Shown here: one piece after another, positions 1 through 12,950 of the stretch
How the letters are laid out: every line of letters starts with the position of its first letter
How positions within the stretch are numbered: the stretch's first letter is position 1
Source: Polydactylus sextarius
Lineage: Eukaryota > Chordata > Actinopteri > Polynemidae
Length of the DNA: 64,000 bases
Assembly (NCBI GenBank): GCA_016801845.1
Contig: CM028906.1
Location: forward strand, 13,166,001-13,230,000
Reading direction: 5' to 3'
The notes under the pieces: model-generated
Told to the model about the DNA's origin: nothing
The model's input: only the letters and a program-made list of their open reading frames with translations
Databases searched by the model: none
Made by a program: the position numbers and the translations under genes

Positions 1-2276
1 TCCACGGCTGTAGTGCGCCGAGAACGCTCATCTCAAACAAGCTGCTTTGTTGTCCCCCACCCCCCCTACACATACTCCTTTTTTCTAAGTAAAGAAATGT
101 GATCTTTTTTTCCATTTTTTTACTCGTCTTCCTCCTCCTCGCCCATTGCTTCTACAAAGTGAATTAATGAATTTCTAAAGATGCAACCCATTATGCAGAG
201 TAGTTTTTTTTTTTTTTTTACCCAGCGGAACCTGGGAGTGGAGTAACTCCATCAGATCTACCTGTAATGAGGAGGAGAAGCTTTAAAAAGCTCAGTGAGA
301 AGGAGGAGAAGGTTTGGAAACCCTGACCACTACCCTGCCCTCCTCAGGAGGCTGGTTTGGATCTTTCTGTTTGTCAACTCTCTTGATCGCTCTCTCATTT
401 CTATGTTTTTATCCGTGTCCTGCTCCTATTTTTCTCACCATCCTCCCCCCACTGCGCTTCTAACAATTTCCTCCTACAAACTGAGAGTTCCTGCCTGCTG
501 TTTCACAGAAGGAGAGGTTTTGTAAAAATCTACTTGGATATCTTCCATCTTCTGTCCAATCATTTCTCTCTTTTATTTGCCCCCTCCCCGTCGTTCTCTG
601 TTAGTGTCTCTCCTCCCGTTCACTTATCTCCCACCCAGGGGATTTCCATTGCTGCTCAAAGTGGTTTACTTCACTAATCAGTCCCCTACTTGTCACTCTC
701 ACTCTCTCAGACTCTCTCACCCTCCATCTCTGTATCTGTCTCCCTCGCTCTCTCATAGTGTGCCAGTTTCCCTGGCTTTGAACCAGAGTGTCTCTCTCTT
801 CCTCTCTGAAGACTCGGGAACACTTTTCTCTTCCAAACAGCCAGATCGGATCTGCTCCCAGGCAGCAGCAGTAGTGGAGGCTGATTCGTCTCCAGCTCTG
901 CTCCCCCGCCGGTTGCCGCACTGAAGGCAATGCTTTCCAAGAGCTAAGCGACAATGGCTGGCGGCATGAATGCGCTCGTTATGTTGAAAAAAAAAAAAAA
1001 GCTATGCCGTTGTTGCGCGCTTATTCAAAATAGCTGCGAGATGTGGTTCCTCTCAATTGATGAAGAACAGAGAGCCACAATTACAGAGCAGTGGCACTTG
1101 GAAATGTTAATTCCTCCCAGGTACAAGCACGCACAGAGCTTTTATATTATTGATATGGACCCCGCCTCCCAACCTCCCATATTTATATCTCTTAACTCGC
1201 GTGACCTCTTAACTCCTAATGAGACTGAGCACAGTTTTGTTCCTTGACGTGTTAAAAACGGTTAAATCAGGACTAAGGAAAAGAAAAAAAGAGGCAGACA
1301 CTGATGATGATCCTGTGCTTTTTTCAGATATCAAAGCAGGTCCTATGAACAGGTTTAACAGTCTGTGTCTTATATCAGGCGTCATCACTGGATTCTGAGG
1401 CAGGAACCTACTAAAATGAAACTTGTCCTAAGTTAAACTGCTGTCAAACACAATCCTGCAAGAAAATGTTTTAAACTCACTTCAGTTTAAGTCCTGACAG
1501 TTAACTCTGTCTTATATGTCAGAGTCTATTATAGCTACTACTTACTGGTGTTGACTGGGTTCAAGTAAATATTCTGTCATATATAATGTATCCACAGAAT
1601 ATGTTTTCTTTCATATTTGCGTGTTTCTTCAGACCTGAGATCAGTTTTTGTTCCTTTTCTTCAGTTATATGAAATCACGCAATCAACTGGATTGATTAGT
1701 ATAGAAGTGGACAAAATCCTAGGTTACACATTCAGGCAGTGGTTCCAATTTTCTCTGGTTTTCCATTTTCAAACGAAACATCAGTGCTGCCATAATGAGT
1801 CAAGTTACAGAAGGAGAGAAGACAATGTATTTTATCACAGTAGAGGCCGAAAAAAAATGACTTGTTCTGCAAATGGTTTAACTCTCACGCACAGGCAATA
1901 CATGCAAATAAGTATAGCTACTATATATGAACACACACACATACACACACTGGACAACTTTGTTGCTCCCCAAAGCGATAGTCATTTATTTCACGTAGCA
2001 GGTTGTCTGTGTCGTAAACGTGTGGCTTAAAATAGCTGCTCCACAGTAGCTAAAGAAAACCATGGGACTCTATTACTCAGCCCCAGAGGACTTAACATAC
2101 ATATTGTGTGTGTGTGTGTGTGGGTGTGGGTGTGGGTGCATGCTTGCGTGCGTGTGCCTGCGTGTGTGTGTTTCGCTTATGGATATGTGCACACTGTTGC
2201 TTGTATTGTCACTATTATGTATTAGCATAAATGTGCAAACCCAGTTCACATATTTTTTTTTTCTGTGTCTTTCCAG
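1..2276. other. itfg1 intron (left part, runs off the window)
   Basis: No recognisable exon, RNA gene or transposon protein. It holds poly-T tracts (about 205-220), a CT-rich low-complexity block (about 690-830) and a GT-rich microsatellite at 2104-2140. Open frames here have no recognisable similarity. Confidence 0.6.
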
Positions 2277-2359
2277 GACATAAGGAAGCAGGAGTGGACG
2301 GCCATCATTCCCAACTCTCAGCTTATTGTCATCCCCTACCCACACAACAAACCCCGCAG
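2277..2359 (+). CDS. itfg1: itfg1 third-last coding exon
   Basis: 83 nt, preceded by a T-rich tract and tttccag acceptor and followed by a gtacgt donor. It enters in phase 0 with GAC and leaves two bases (AG) that pair with C of the next exon to make Ser. It encodes the membrane-proximal ectodomain. Confidence 0.9.
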
Positions 2360-5300
2360 GTACGTCTCATCTTCTTCTCACTGATTATTTATTTCAAATG
2401 ATGACAGAGATATTTATGTGTTTATATTTATGTGGAGCCTCACTTACAGTACAGTGACGCAGTAAGTTTTGGTTTCCCACATGACACAGCACCAGTCAAG
2501 TGATCCCTGATGTTTCCTACATGTGAAGCACTTTTAAGACATCTGATGCACAATTTCATGTGTCGCTTGGATGAGTCAGAACAGGATCATAGAGGCTTTA
2601 ACCAGCCTGAGGAGGAACTGCACTCAGTGGAAAACAGCAGAGATACTGGAGCCTACATATGAGCTGTTTTTATTTTTTAATTCAGTATTGATATGCAGTG
2701 GTTTTGTTTAGTCATATATGGTCTTTTAATTTCAATGGAGCCTCTTGTAAGTCCAAAATAAAGTTTGAATTGAACTCAACTGAAACACTTGTACTTGGAG
2801 ATATAACCCAGTAAAGCTGGGTCAAGCGAGTACATTTTCCTTTTTTGTGTGTGTCTGAGGACCCATTGACATTTGTTGCTACGAATGCAATTCTGCACTT
2901 AAACTACCTAATCTGATGCCACTTAACAACATATTTTGAGTTTAAAATGACCTGAGCTCGATACAAATAGTCTCAAATAGTGTGCCTTTACAAAACGCTG
3001 TCCAGATGTAAGCTTGTAAATTCTGTCTCTCACCTCGTAGCATGTGTGCTCATGTTATCATAGTGTTTTTCACATGTAGCTAAAATCCCAGGAGGTGCTC
3101 CAGATGGCTATTCAGCACACACCCTCCTCCACATAGCCTCCTCATAACACTTGTGTATTCACCAGGCCTGCTAGACTTGCCAGCAAAATACACACCTACA
3201 TACATACTATGAGTAAAAGGAGATCTAAGTAGAAATAAAACAGGTGTGTTGCTCTTCTTTCTACATACTCCATAAAGTTAGAGGACGGTGAGATAATAAA
3301 TTTAATCTATCAAAGTGGCTGAATTGCTTGACTTGCATAGAAGTTGTTGGAAACCAGAGAGCAAACTGAGTTTCATTCTGTTCAGCTGCGCAACTACTAC
3401 ATGGAAGAGATATTCATTTACTTCTTTTAACTTAATTAGGACACAATCTCTACTAATGTGTACCACTTCAGTTTTTCCCATACGCTGATTTATGTCAGTC
3501 GTCCCAACACAATACCAATACTGACCGCCCGCATATTGATTTTCTGTTTTTTTTTTTTTTATTATTATTTCAAATTGGGTCAGATTTTTATTTTATTGTG
3601 AGCCGTGATTCACTTAGGTTCTCCTAGCCCCACTCTTGTGCTCCCTCTCATAAATTCATTGACAATGGAACCTGTCTGTCATAGACAGAGTAGCCATCGG
3701 GGGGACCCAGAGGTATCCTGGTGCATTGGTGGACTAGTGGACTGGCAAAAAAAAATCCATAAAGTTTTTACTGTCCCTCTCAGGCTCTTTGCAGACCCCC
3801 TCTATGTGCTTGTCATTCAGTGCACATCAGATCATGCTGCGAGTTGATTGTTATTTGTTTGAAACAATGTGAAACAATACAGCTGTATATTATTATTTAT
3901 TTTGTCATAGTACCTGTTCAAATATTATTACGAGTATATGGAACTTTCTAATAAAAAAATGTATTTAAGAACACCCCGTCTGTTAGCCTCCGGCACAAAA
4001 GTAGTCCAGTTCTGTAAGAAACTCTGCATTTGTTAATTTGGTGACATTGTTTTCTGTCAGACAAATGTGATGAAGCATAAAAAAAAGCAAATGGCAAGTT
4101 TTAATTCTCTCTCTCCCTCTGTCTCTCTATCCCTAGCTGGAGTGCTAAACTGTACCTGACTCCTAGCAACAGCGTGTTGCTCACGGCCATCGCGCTCATC
4201 GGAGTGTGCGTCTTCATCCTCGTCATTATTGGCATCCTCCACTGGCAAGAAAAGGTCAGGACACACACATACACGTACACACAATGATGCGGTTAACACT
4301 GGCCTCTTCCTGATACAGAATGTATGTGTGTGTGAGTGAGAGAGAGTGAGAGCAGATTGGTCACAACCAGCAGCAGATGGGTCTCACTGTCCCTGTCCTG
4401 TAGTCCTCTAGCCTCCCACTGAGACGTGCACACACACTTTTCCTCTCTCTCTTTCTCTCTCGCTCTCCGTCTCTACCTCTCTCTCCCTGGGCCACAACCT
4501 GGAAGGACGTTCAGCTGTAATTGCCCTCTTCTGTCGTTTCAGCATGGCAGATCTGCTGTTCATTACGGCCATAAATACACCCTCCAGGGAGCCGGTTGCA
4601 TGTTTTCACGTGTATTTTGTGCTTTAGCTCATTCTGGTCCGGTTGTTTGAGTCGCACATGCACACACATACACACACACACACACGTGCCACAATGTCAG
4701 TAAAATGTAACGTCTGAAACATCATGGTTGAAGACACAGAAACATGAGAAAACACCATTTGTCAGAAATACGCTATTTTATATTCTAATTTTGTTCTTTG
4801 GGTGTTTTGTTTTCCATCTACACTCACTGTGCTAGTGCTGACTGCTGGGCTGAGCTGTGCAGTACGTTGCTGGCATCTTTGCCAAGCCATCTGCCGTACA
4901 AGTGTGTGTGCTTAATGCACGCCACTGTGTGTGTGTGTGCGCGCGCAAGTGTATGCTCAGGATGGCGTGTGTGCATGGTTACACACACTGAAGCACTCTA
5001 ATTGCCCTCTTTTTGGGGAAACGTGGGCGTGAGCATCATTTTCATCTGAACCGACACTGCACACCAAAAAACATGGCTGGTGCCCGAACCGAGTGTCTAC
5101 GTACGGCTAGTAGGCTCTGGCGGATGGGAGGAGAGATGCGGTGGGGTTGGGGGTGGGGAGGGGGGATGAAGTGGACTTTGTTGAGTGCAATGAGAGGAAG
5201 AAAAGGGGAAAAAACTGTTAATTCACTCATATTGGCCTGCAGTATACTTCAGTTGAAATCAAATGTGACATGTTAACTGGTAAAATTAAGGATTTTCAGC

Positions 5301-8300
5301 CTAAAAAGAAACACTGGTGCTCACCATGACCAAAGTTTACCTGCTACACCAGTACTTAAGAGATGTTTTTGTTCTTTATTTCAGCACCATATTTGCTGAA
5401 AACATTTGACATTCATTGACTCAAATCCAGAAAGTATTCTTACTTCTTAAAGGTCCCATATTATGAAAAAAATCACTTTTGATGATTTTTTAATGTTTTT
5501 TTTTTTGGCGAGGGAGGTCTGTACTGCCTCTACACACACTGTGAGTTTGATAATTAAACAAAATTGTTTAAATAATGAATTCATCAATGTTAGAAACCGT
5601 GGGCTTAAACAGTCCGTTTAGATGTCTTCTCATCATCTACGTCACAGACAGGGATATTTGAATAAAACCCACCTCCACCCTCCAGTATTTGAATATCTCC
5701 GCCCAACAGACAGAGCTGTCTTTTCCGACATCTTTTCTTGCAAGTGCTAGTTCAGATGTCGTCCAGTCACAGCCTGTTACCAGGCAGGAAAAGCCTATTT
5801 TTAACCTTTGAACTGCTCACAAAGCATCCTGGGAGATGTATTATTATTAAGTATTATTAAGGAATTGTGGCATTATTGCTGTGGATTTCGTCTTGTATAC
5901 AAGACAACAAAGGTAAGTCAGGTTTTATGATTGTGTTTATTGATCGTTTGAACATTATTGATCATTCTATCGCTGCTGCTTCAGTCTGTTTTTCATGGAT
6001 CTTGATGAAACTTGGAACACGAGTTGAGTTTACATCTTTTTGTGGAGTTTGTTTACATGTTCTTGAATTTTTTGTAGCTTTAGCTGTGTTTGGTTGTTGT
6101 AGAAATTGTTTATATGAGCTTTTAGCTGAATTTCTGACACTTCTGAAGATATAACACATGCCGATGTTTATGAAGCAAGCTGTGAAATCGGATGTGACTC
6201 AGTCTGCCCCCAGGACCGGGGGTGTTGGGGCTCTGGATTAATCTCAAAGGCACATAGTCACCTTTGTAAATGTTACATTCTGTAGTGAGTAGACATTTAG
6301 GCAGACGGGCAGCGTGGTCTGTCATACACTTCCTCAACCTGTTTCAGCCTCTAGTAACCTGTTATGTTGAGTATCACGAAGAGTGACAAATGTTATCTGA
6401 AGTAAATGTAGCTTCAACTGAAAATATTATCTCCGGTATTTCCCGGCAGTATAAGTTTTCTGCTTCAGATATCATTAATACACAGTGTCTGCATATACAC
6501 CTATGAAAACGGCACAAAACTGAGTTTGCTTTGAAACGCAAATAGACTGCGTGTTTGTTGTGAGGATGTTAACTGTTGTTTTTAATAGTTTAATTTTACA
6601 CTAACCATTTGGAGACATCCTGCTCCATATGGAGTGGTAGTGTTTCTAAAGGTGTCTCCCCTTCCTCAGGGTCGAACTCAGGGTCGAACATATAAGGCTG
6701 CACAAAAGTGGCAGCCATGTCTCTAGTAAACTCCAGTGCTGGCAGAAAGACTGGCGGTGTGAACCCGCACACCACAAGTACCAGAACGGGGCGTGGTCAG
6801 TAGTAGCTAATTTGCATGAGAATCAGCCTGTTATGAACCGAGGGGTAGAGAGGCAGGCAAATCTGAGAGTTATTTTCAACAAACTATTTCAGAGACATGT
6901 TCAGTGGAGCTCATAGAGCTATGCCAACTTGTAATGAAAAAATAAAAACTTATTGTAAAAGGGTATGATATGGGACCTTTAAAGTATTGTCAGGTTTCTA
7001 TAAAGCGTAATTTCCGGTTGTCTTCTGTTTTAGCAGCATGTTGGCTCGCTGTAGGGATGTCTTATTGACTCATAATTGACCTCTCTTCATACATTATCAT
7101 ATACACATGCTTGTATTTTATTATTTTCTACCACAATTGCCCATCTGTTATACTGATAATTCTACCAGTGCAGCTTTATGCCTGTCCAAGCCTTGAAAAT
7201 GTGCCAGTCATCGAACATCGAACAATATTTCCAGAACAGCAGACACCTGAAATAGTCCGTCCCAATTCCGAGTGTTGTTCCCAGTGTTGTCATTTTCTAT
7301 AAGTGCTTCTAACCATAAATCAAGACTCAATCACTTCTAATTAAAGCAGTCTTACAGGGTTTTGTCTAAAAACTGAGCTATAGTAGTTCTCTGGTCCATA
7401 AAGCCCAGCAGGGTTGTTTCTATCTGGGGTGGTTAAATAGGATTTAAATATACTGCAGGACCATGTACAGGCTGACAGATTTTGAAAACAACAAATTTGA
7501 TTTAATTTGGAGTATTTGAGTGACTAATAAGTGAGCGACACACAAACCTCTTGCACGAGAGAATGAGCAACAAGAGCGATTGCTGTAAATTGTCGCTAAC
7601 ATCCTCCGTCATATCTCATCTTCTCCCACCTCTTCTACAGCGGGGCATCCAATAAGGTCAGGGCGCGCCCACTGATTGACATTTGACATTTCTGTGTGTT
7701 TGCTCTGCCGCGTCTGGTATTTGCTCTTCTAATAACAAAGTCAGGTAGAGGGCAGGAGCACGGGGGCACAGACTTGCCGTCCGGCTAACAGGGATTTTAA
7801 CACAGCTCCTGTGAACTTGTCAGTGATGAAAGCTTAGCTGAGATAATAATAGATATTAAACAGAAAGTGGTGTTTAAAAAATGTAATGAAACAGAAGGTA
7901 ATCGGTCTCCTCACCTGACATCATCCTCACGCAGGACTAAATTTTAATTAGTTGACATTAGAGCCCAGTGAGACTGCAACCAGTCTCAGTGTAGCTTTCC
8001 ACCTGGCTTCAGCCCCAAGAGCTACAGCACCACTGCATCGCTGAAACGCTTTGATGGACACAAATCAATGCTTCTGCAGCTTAATGATGATTCAGGCCTC
8101 AAGATGACAATTTGATAGTATCCCCTGGATAGTCAATTAGACCAGGCTTCAAACACAGCACAGCCCAGTGGATCGGTTATCCAAAGGAAAGAATATCACA
8201 TCAGTCCATCTGCTCCTTTAAACATGTTACCACACAGCACACAACCCACTAAAAAGCACAACACCAATCAATATCAGGCGCTGCTATACTACAAGATAAA

Positions 8301-10510
8301 TTGAAGCTTTATTACAAACCAAAACTGAAGGAATGTAAACAAAATAGAATTGAAATGTTGCTGTTCAACATCAGGGAAGGATGTTAAAACGGGACAGTCT
8401 CAGAATCTTCCAGATGTTTTAGAAAATTTCTTTTAAATGTTTCCTTTTCAAGCAAAACCACGATCTGCTTCGTAACATTTAGACAAAAGTGTTTATAGGA
8501 TGAAAAACAATGACGGCTTCACTCAGATACGTTAAAACTGATGTCTGTTTCCTCCACGTCCTCATTTCACCACTAATCTTATACAACAGATCTAAATGTA
8601 TTTTTGACTGCTCTGTCACCACACACACGATGTGAAATATAGCTACTGTCAAACGTTGACGTCTGAAAAGATCGTAATTCACTTGACTCCTTAAATCTTT
8701 GGCCTCATCAAACCTCATTACAATGTCTTGCTGTATAAAGTAATGCCTGCTCAAGGACGTAAAAGTCACCGCAAACATTTAAAAGTGATGTTGTATCTTC
8801 ATTACTTCATTCAATTCACTTAAGTACAATTCAAAGGATTTGTATGCAACTTTATAGTTTATACAGACATATATTAATTGAAAGATTTGTTAGTTTCTGC
8901 CAAGATACTTCTTGTTTATATTCACTGTGAAAAGATTTTGTGATTAAAAAACAGCATAAAGGTAAAAAGTATTCAAATTCAGGCAAAGTAAAATAAAATA
9001 AAATAAATAAAAAACTTTGGCTAAAGCTAAAGTGATCTTATCATTTTGGCACCAACATAAAATAAAGCCATTTACAGCCTCATTTGTGGCTGTAAAAGCA
9101 TATCAAATAATTCCTCAGTGCTTGCTCCCTTTTGTGCGTAGGCAGTGAAACATCAGTAAGTTTGGATGAAGTGGTTCCTGCTTACAAGCCGAACAGTGAG
9201 AAGACTGAGATAGAAACTGTGTTTTTTTTAACTGTACTTTAGTGAAAACTATAAACCACAAACTTTTTTTACAGCCACCCTCTGCGTTTGACACTTAAGA
9301 GATTTAAGGGGGAGTATAATTTAATTGTAAGTTGCAATACATCAGCTGCAAATGTTCACACAGCCCCCACAGCTGCCTTCCTCTGGAGGAATGGGTTTTT
9401 TTTTTTTGTTGTTGTTGTTTTTCTGTGTCGTTCCCACACAATCTGTACTCATCGAAATCGCAAACTGGCTTTGTCAGGCCCCGAGTTCAGAACACACACT
9501 TTATATAAAGGACAGTGTCAGCTGTCACTTCAAAGAGGTTAAAACACAAAATATGAAAAATCGCTGCTGTGGTATAAAAGTTTCCGTTGTTGTGACATGA
9601 ACGGGGGGGTGGGGTGAGTCAGGGTCATTTAAAGACATCTCAGTTGTGTATTTGTAATGGAATCTTTATGTCTTTACTCTGTATAGTTCCCATGGTTACA
9701 CAACAAAGACTGTGTTTACCTGTTTATATGAATGTTTAATAGTTCACACACTTGTCCATGTCAGTTTAAAAACAGGTAATAAAAAAAGTCCAATTCCCAA
9801 ACTCTGTCTGTGTAAACAGATGCTGTGTTCACATACATGTTCACTAAAATGATCAGGTTCAGGATGATTTGGGTTTTGGGTTTGAACCCGCTGACAGACG
9901 GGAGTGATACTGTGTGGAGTTTATCTGTTCCTCCCGTGTGGATTTTGAATGATCATCTTATGTGGGGATTGTTTGTATGTTCTTCCTGTGTCTGCATGTC
10001 TTCCTTCCTCCAAACACATGCAGCTTAGATGAACTAGTGACTCTAAATTCCCCATAGGTGTAAATGAAAGTGTGTGTATGAGCCCTATGATTGACTGCTG
10101 ATCTGACGATGGTGTTGCCTGCATCTCACCCATTATCACCTGGTGTCAGGTGACCCTGCCTCTCTCTCCTCTCCTCCCCAAGGAAATGACCCACAAGGAT
10201 AAGCAGCATATAGAAATCTTCATTACATGTCAGCCTGCAGTCCTGTGTGTGTCCCAGCTGTTTTATTGTTGCTTCTTGTTTAATTTTCAGGGGGATAGCG
10301 GATGAATTTAGCTCATAAATCACAAACACACACACACACACCTATATTTTTAACACAAAGTTGATTGTGACTATATATTTCTCTCTCTCCCTCCATGTGT
10401 GTGTGTATATGTTTGTTTATGCGCGTGCATATGTCATTCATGTCTTTCAGAAAGCAGACGACCGAGAGAAGAGGCAGGAAGCTCACCGTTTCCATTTTGA
10501 TGCCATGTGA
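2277..10510 (+). CDS. itfg1: itfg1 (integrin alpha FG-GAP repeat containing 1 / TIP), 3' part: last three coding exons
   Basis: Three exons, 2277-2359, 4137-4254 and 10451-10510, join in phase to encode the last 86 residues. The first carries an extracellular juxtamembrane stretch (WTAIIPNSQLIVIPYP). The second carries a hydrophobic helix, about SVLLTAIALIGVCVFILVII, which is the single transmembrane segment. The last encodes the short basic/acidic cytoplasmic tail ending REKRQEAHRFHFDAM, which I recognise as the ITFG1 C-terminus. ITFG1 is a type I membrane glycoprotein with FG-GAP beta-propeller repeats, described as a T-cell immunomodulatory protein and, under the name LINKIN, in cell adhesion; those repeats lie upstream of the window. 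All splice sites are GT-AG and the stop is TGA at 10508-10510. Identity is secure. No earlier coding exon could be recognised in 1-2276. Confidence 0.92.
2360..4136. other. itfg1 intron
   Basis: 1.8 kb intron with nothing recognised apart from short poly-T/AT tracts near 3546-3570 and a CT-rich tract leading into the 3' splice site. The 80-residue frame at 3605-3847 has no recognisable similarity. Confidence 0.6.
4137..4254 (+). CDS. itfg1: itfg1 penultimate coding exon (transmembrane helix)
   Basis: 118 nt between a ccctag acceptor and a gtcagg donor. It encodes WSAKLYLTPSN followed by about 20 hydrophobic residues and HWQEK, which is the membrane span and start of the cytosolic tail. An antisense open frame over this exon is only its shadow. 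Confidence 0.92.
5447..6982. mobile_element. Non-autonomous DNA transposon with terminal inverted repeats (AGGTCCCATAT type), TTAA-flanked
   Basis: The left end reads TTAA then AGGTCCCATATTATG (5451-5465). The right end, read on the other strand, is TTAA then AGGTCCCATATCATA (6978 downwards). Element body is 1528 bp (5451-6978), with TTAA at 5447-5450 and 6979-6982. Matching inverted ends and identical 4-bp flanks indicate a cut-and-paste element. TTAA duplication is typical of piggyBac-type elements, but the first bases AGG are not the usual CCY, so the superfamily is uncertain. No transposase is recognisable inside. I recall the motif as common near genes in fish genomes. Confidence 0.7.
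9890..10160 (+). repeat. Degraded dispersed SINE/LINE-3'-end-like repeat
   Basis: Contains, in order, phrases of a repeat very common in fish genomes: gtttgtatgttcttcctgtg, catgcagcttagatgaacta, gactctaaattccccatagg, and an ending resembling the usual cctgcatctcaccca. Recognition is from memory of the consensus. The copy is diverged and lacks clear ends, so the family name is left open. Confidence 0.55.
10451..10510 (+). CDS. itfg1: itfg1 last coding exon and stop
   Basis: 60 nt after a tctttcag acceptor: 19 codons ending HRFHFDAM, then TGA. It is separated from the previous exon by a 6.2 kb intron that holds most of the repeats of this gene end. Confidence 0.92.
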   Translation, partial: KADDREKRQEAHRFHFDAM

Positions 10511-11560
10511 AAGAAGTACAGTGCATCATGGGAGATCATCCTCTCCTGTGCTTTTCTGCCTGCCCCCCTCTCCCTCATTTCACACCGAGTCATTTCAAGG
10601 ACCAATAAATGGATCCTCATTTGCACCAAAACGTTTCTTTTTGATATTTTTCAATCCTCAAGTCAGAAGTGAAATATTTATGTTTCATTTCATTTATTCA
10701 TTCCAGCTTTAGAAGTACAGGAGCTGCAACAAGGCCACAGAGACACACAGAGAAATCCTAATGGAGATCACTCACAAGTTTAAAGCAGGGATTTCTTTAG
10801 ATGGGCTGTAGTCAGCAGCAGCATCACCGCTGGTGTTATTACAGTATTTTGACAAAATGGCAGAATTCAAGTTACTCCAAAAGAGTTTTCTCTTTGTTTA
10901 TATCAGTTCACTGGAAAAGGAAGCACTTTTGCCTCCGTGTGTTGAAACGTGTAATGTAACTTTAAATCTGTGTGTGCTACTGTCTTTGTCTAAGTTGAAT
11001 CACCTCTTTCATTTGACTGTGACTTTGTAAAGAAATCCTGCAGATTTTATTACTGGTATGTGAGAAATGAAACTGAAGTCAGTCGTCGTCTCAGCCTTGT
11101 GACTGCAGCAGCAACTGGTGTGAACACAAACGGACTCATGATTTTTCTGTCACCAGTCCCCCCCACCCCCCAGATATGATGAACGGCCTTGAGCTTTTCT
11201 GAGTGCGGATTCATCTTTTTCATCTTTGATTGTAGCACAGTGCATCATGGGAGTGCCAAAAAAAGTGTTTCTGTGTTACATCGTGTAAATACCTAAAGCT
11301 ACTGCATCAAGGCTCAGCAAAGAGTCTACAGTTTTGTTCAAGACATAGGTTTGATTTTTGTTTATTGGAGCAAACACTCAGATATTTATTTAATAAAAAT
11401 GAGCTCATGCCTTTCCATGTTGTTTGCACTTTTTTAACTAATGATTAACTGTGGCTGTATGTAATTTATTTTGTTTCGTGGAATTTATTTGCAAATGAAT
11501 GTTAAAGCTACTAAACGTGTTTACTCACTGAAGTTGGAAATAAAAGTCTCTCCTGTTGAA
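10511..11560 (+). other. itfg1: itfg1 3'UTR with poly(A) signal
   Basis: About 1 kb of AT-rich non-coding sequence follows the itfg1 stop. The best poly(A) signal is AATAAA at 11539-11544, followed by a T/GT-rich stretch. An earlier AATAAA lies near 10605 and could give a short form. The exact cleavage site is not determinable by eye. Confidence 0.6.
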
Positions 11561-12950
11561 TTGAGTTCTGAATGGGTTCTTTTATAGGTTATTAGACTTT
11601 TTGTCTTTTTTATGTTGTTCTCTTTAAAGCTGCTGGTGAAATAAACAGATACATGTTAGATCCCAAACCTATAATTTACCACTGATAAGAATTCTTCCCC
11701 TGAAACTCTTTTTTCTATGAATATCTTTTGTTTGTTTTTCAGCAGAGAAGCCAGAGGGAAATTTACACACTCAAAATAATCATCTTTATATATATTTATA
11801 CATGATTATCTAAAACTGTAGTGAGTGAAGCAGCACAGAAATTAAACAGCCTTTAATTTTCCACAGGACCCCGGGAGGCTCCTTTGAGGAGCCCTCTGGG
11901 TCCAGCACCCCACATCAGGAGCCCCCCTGCTAAATAATGCATGGAGGGAGTTAACCTCCCCTGCATGGCAAATGAGAGTAAAGATCAAGTCTGATTCGTT
12001 TTAAGCAGATCACCACTGATGCAACACACCATGGCCAGCGTTGTGTATGTTACACTAACGTACACAACTGAGAGTCCAGAGCTGTGTGCGTTTGCAGAGG
12101 AGACACGGAGAAAGAGAGAGAAGGAGGGGGGACCTAAAGCAACGAGGGGGTGGTGCACTTTTAACAGTGTTAAGCTGTACAGAGAAAACCAGAACAGACC
12201 CGGAAAACACTGTGAGTTTTCTTTAAAAATAAAAGCACAGGGGGGAAAATGTATTGAAATGCATAAAAGCAGAGCTATTTTTTGAGAACTTATGATTTTA
12301 AAGATGTGATTTATAGATCCTAGAGTCCTATAGAGTCTGGTGTGCCCGATAATGAGGTAAATGTCTACATCCATGTACCATATTAAGCATGTACATCCAT
12401 ATATGGAAATATACATTTACTCTTACTCATTATTTTTTTTCAGTGACAATTGTGATTGTGAATCTGAAGAGAATAGGAAGCCTAACATGATTGAGTTTCA
12501 TAACTGATCATTTTAATATAATTCTGTCATTTTCAAGAAGGAGTAACTCAACACAGCAGCAACACTAGGATCAGTCTGAGATTTGCTTCATTTTATTTCA
12601 CTTAACATTTCATTATCAATAAGAGCAAAACAAAGCAGATTTTTCTGTAAAGCATAATGTCATAACGCATCCATTCATCTATGACCATGATTCTTCAGTA
12701 ATAGTAACAAGGACATTTTCCCAAGAAAATAATCTGGTGACCATCATTTAACAATATGAATGTATATTATAATATGATACAGTGAAATACATTTACTGGT
12801 GCCGTGCATGTCCCCTCTTTGAATTCATTTCCTTTTCACGTAAGCGTTATGATTTAAAAAGTTGCAACTTCGTCTGTGAGGTTTTACTTTGAAAGATAAA
12901 ACCGGAAATGTGATGTCTTCACTGTGTTCCCCTTGACGATGCTCATGACA
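11561..12950. other. Intergenic region between itfg1 and neto2
   Basis: AT-rich, with an imperfect GC-rich hairpin at 11866-11903 and short open frames on both strands near 12000-12410 that overlap each other and resemble nothing known to me. Fragments such as tgcatggagggagttaacct (about 11939-11958) may belong to an old repeat, but no ends could be defined. Confidence 0.5.

Larger units (their letters stand above)
4255..10450. other. itfg1 last intron (6.2 kb)
   Basis: Contains short CA/GT repeats (about 4670-4690, 4927-4942), the TTAA-flanked inverted-repeat element at 5447-6982 and an old dispersed repeat near 9890-10160. Between 7000 and 9880 the sequence is AT-rich and I see nothing recognisable in it. 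Confidence 0.6.

Noticed and set aside
577..1247. Candidate upstream itfg1 exons (frames at 577-924 and 954-1247)
   Set aside because: Translations show low-complexity Ser/Leu/Pro and poly-Lys runs and do not resemble the FG-GAP protein; no supporting splice pattern.
4057..4299. 80-codon minus-strand frame
   Set aside because: Lies opposite the itfg1 transmembrane exon and is its shadow.
11985..12416. 143-codon minus-strand frame and overlapping plus-strand frame in the itfg1-neto2 interval
   Set aside because: No similarity recognised, overlapping on both strands, AT-rich codon use; treated as chance or old repeat.
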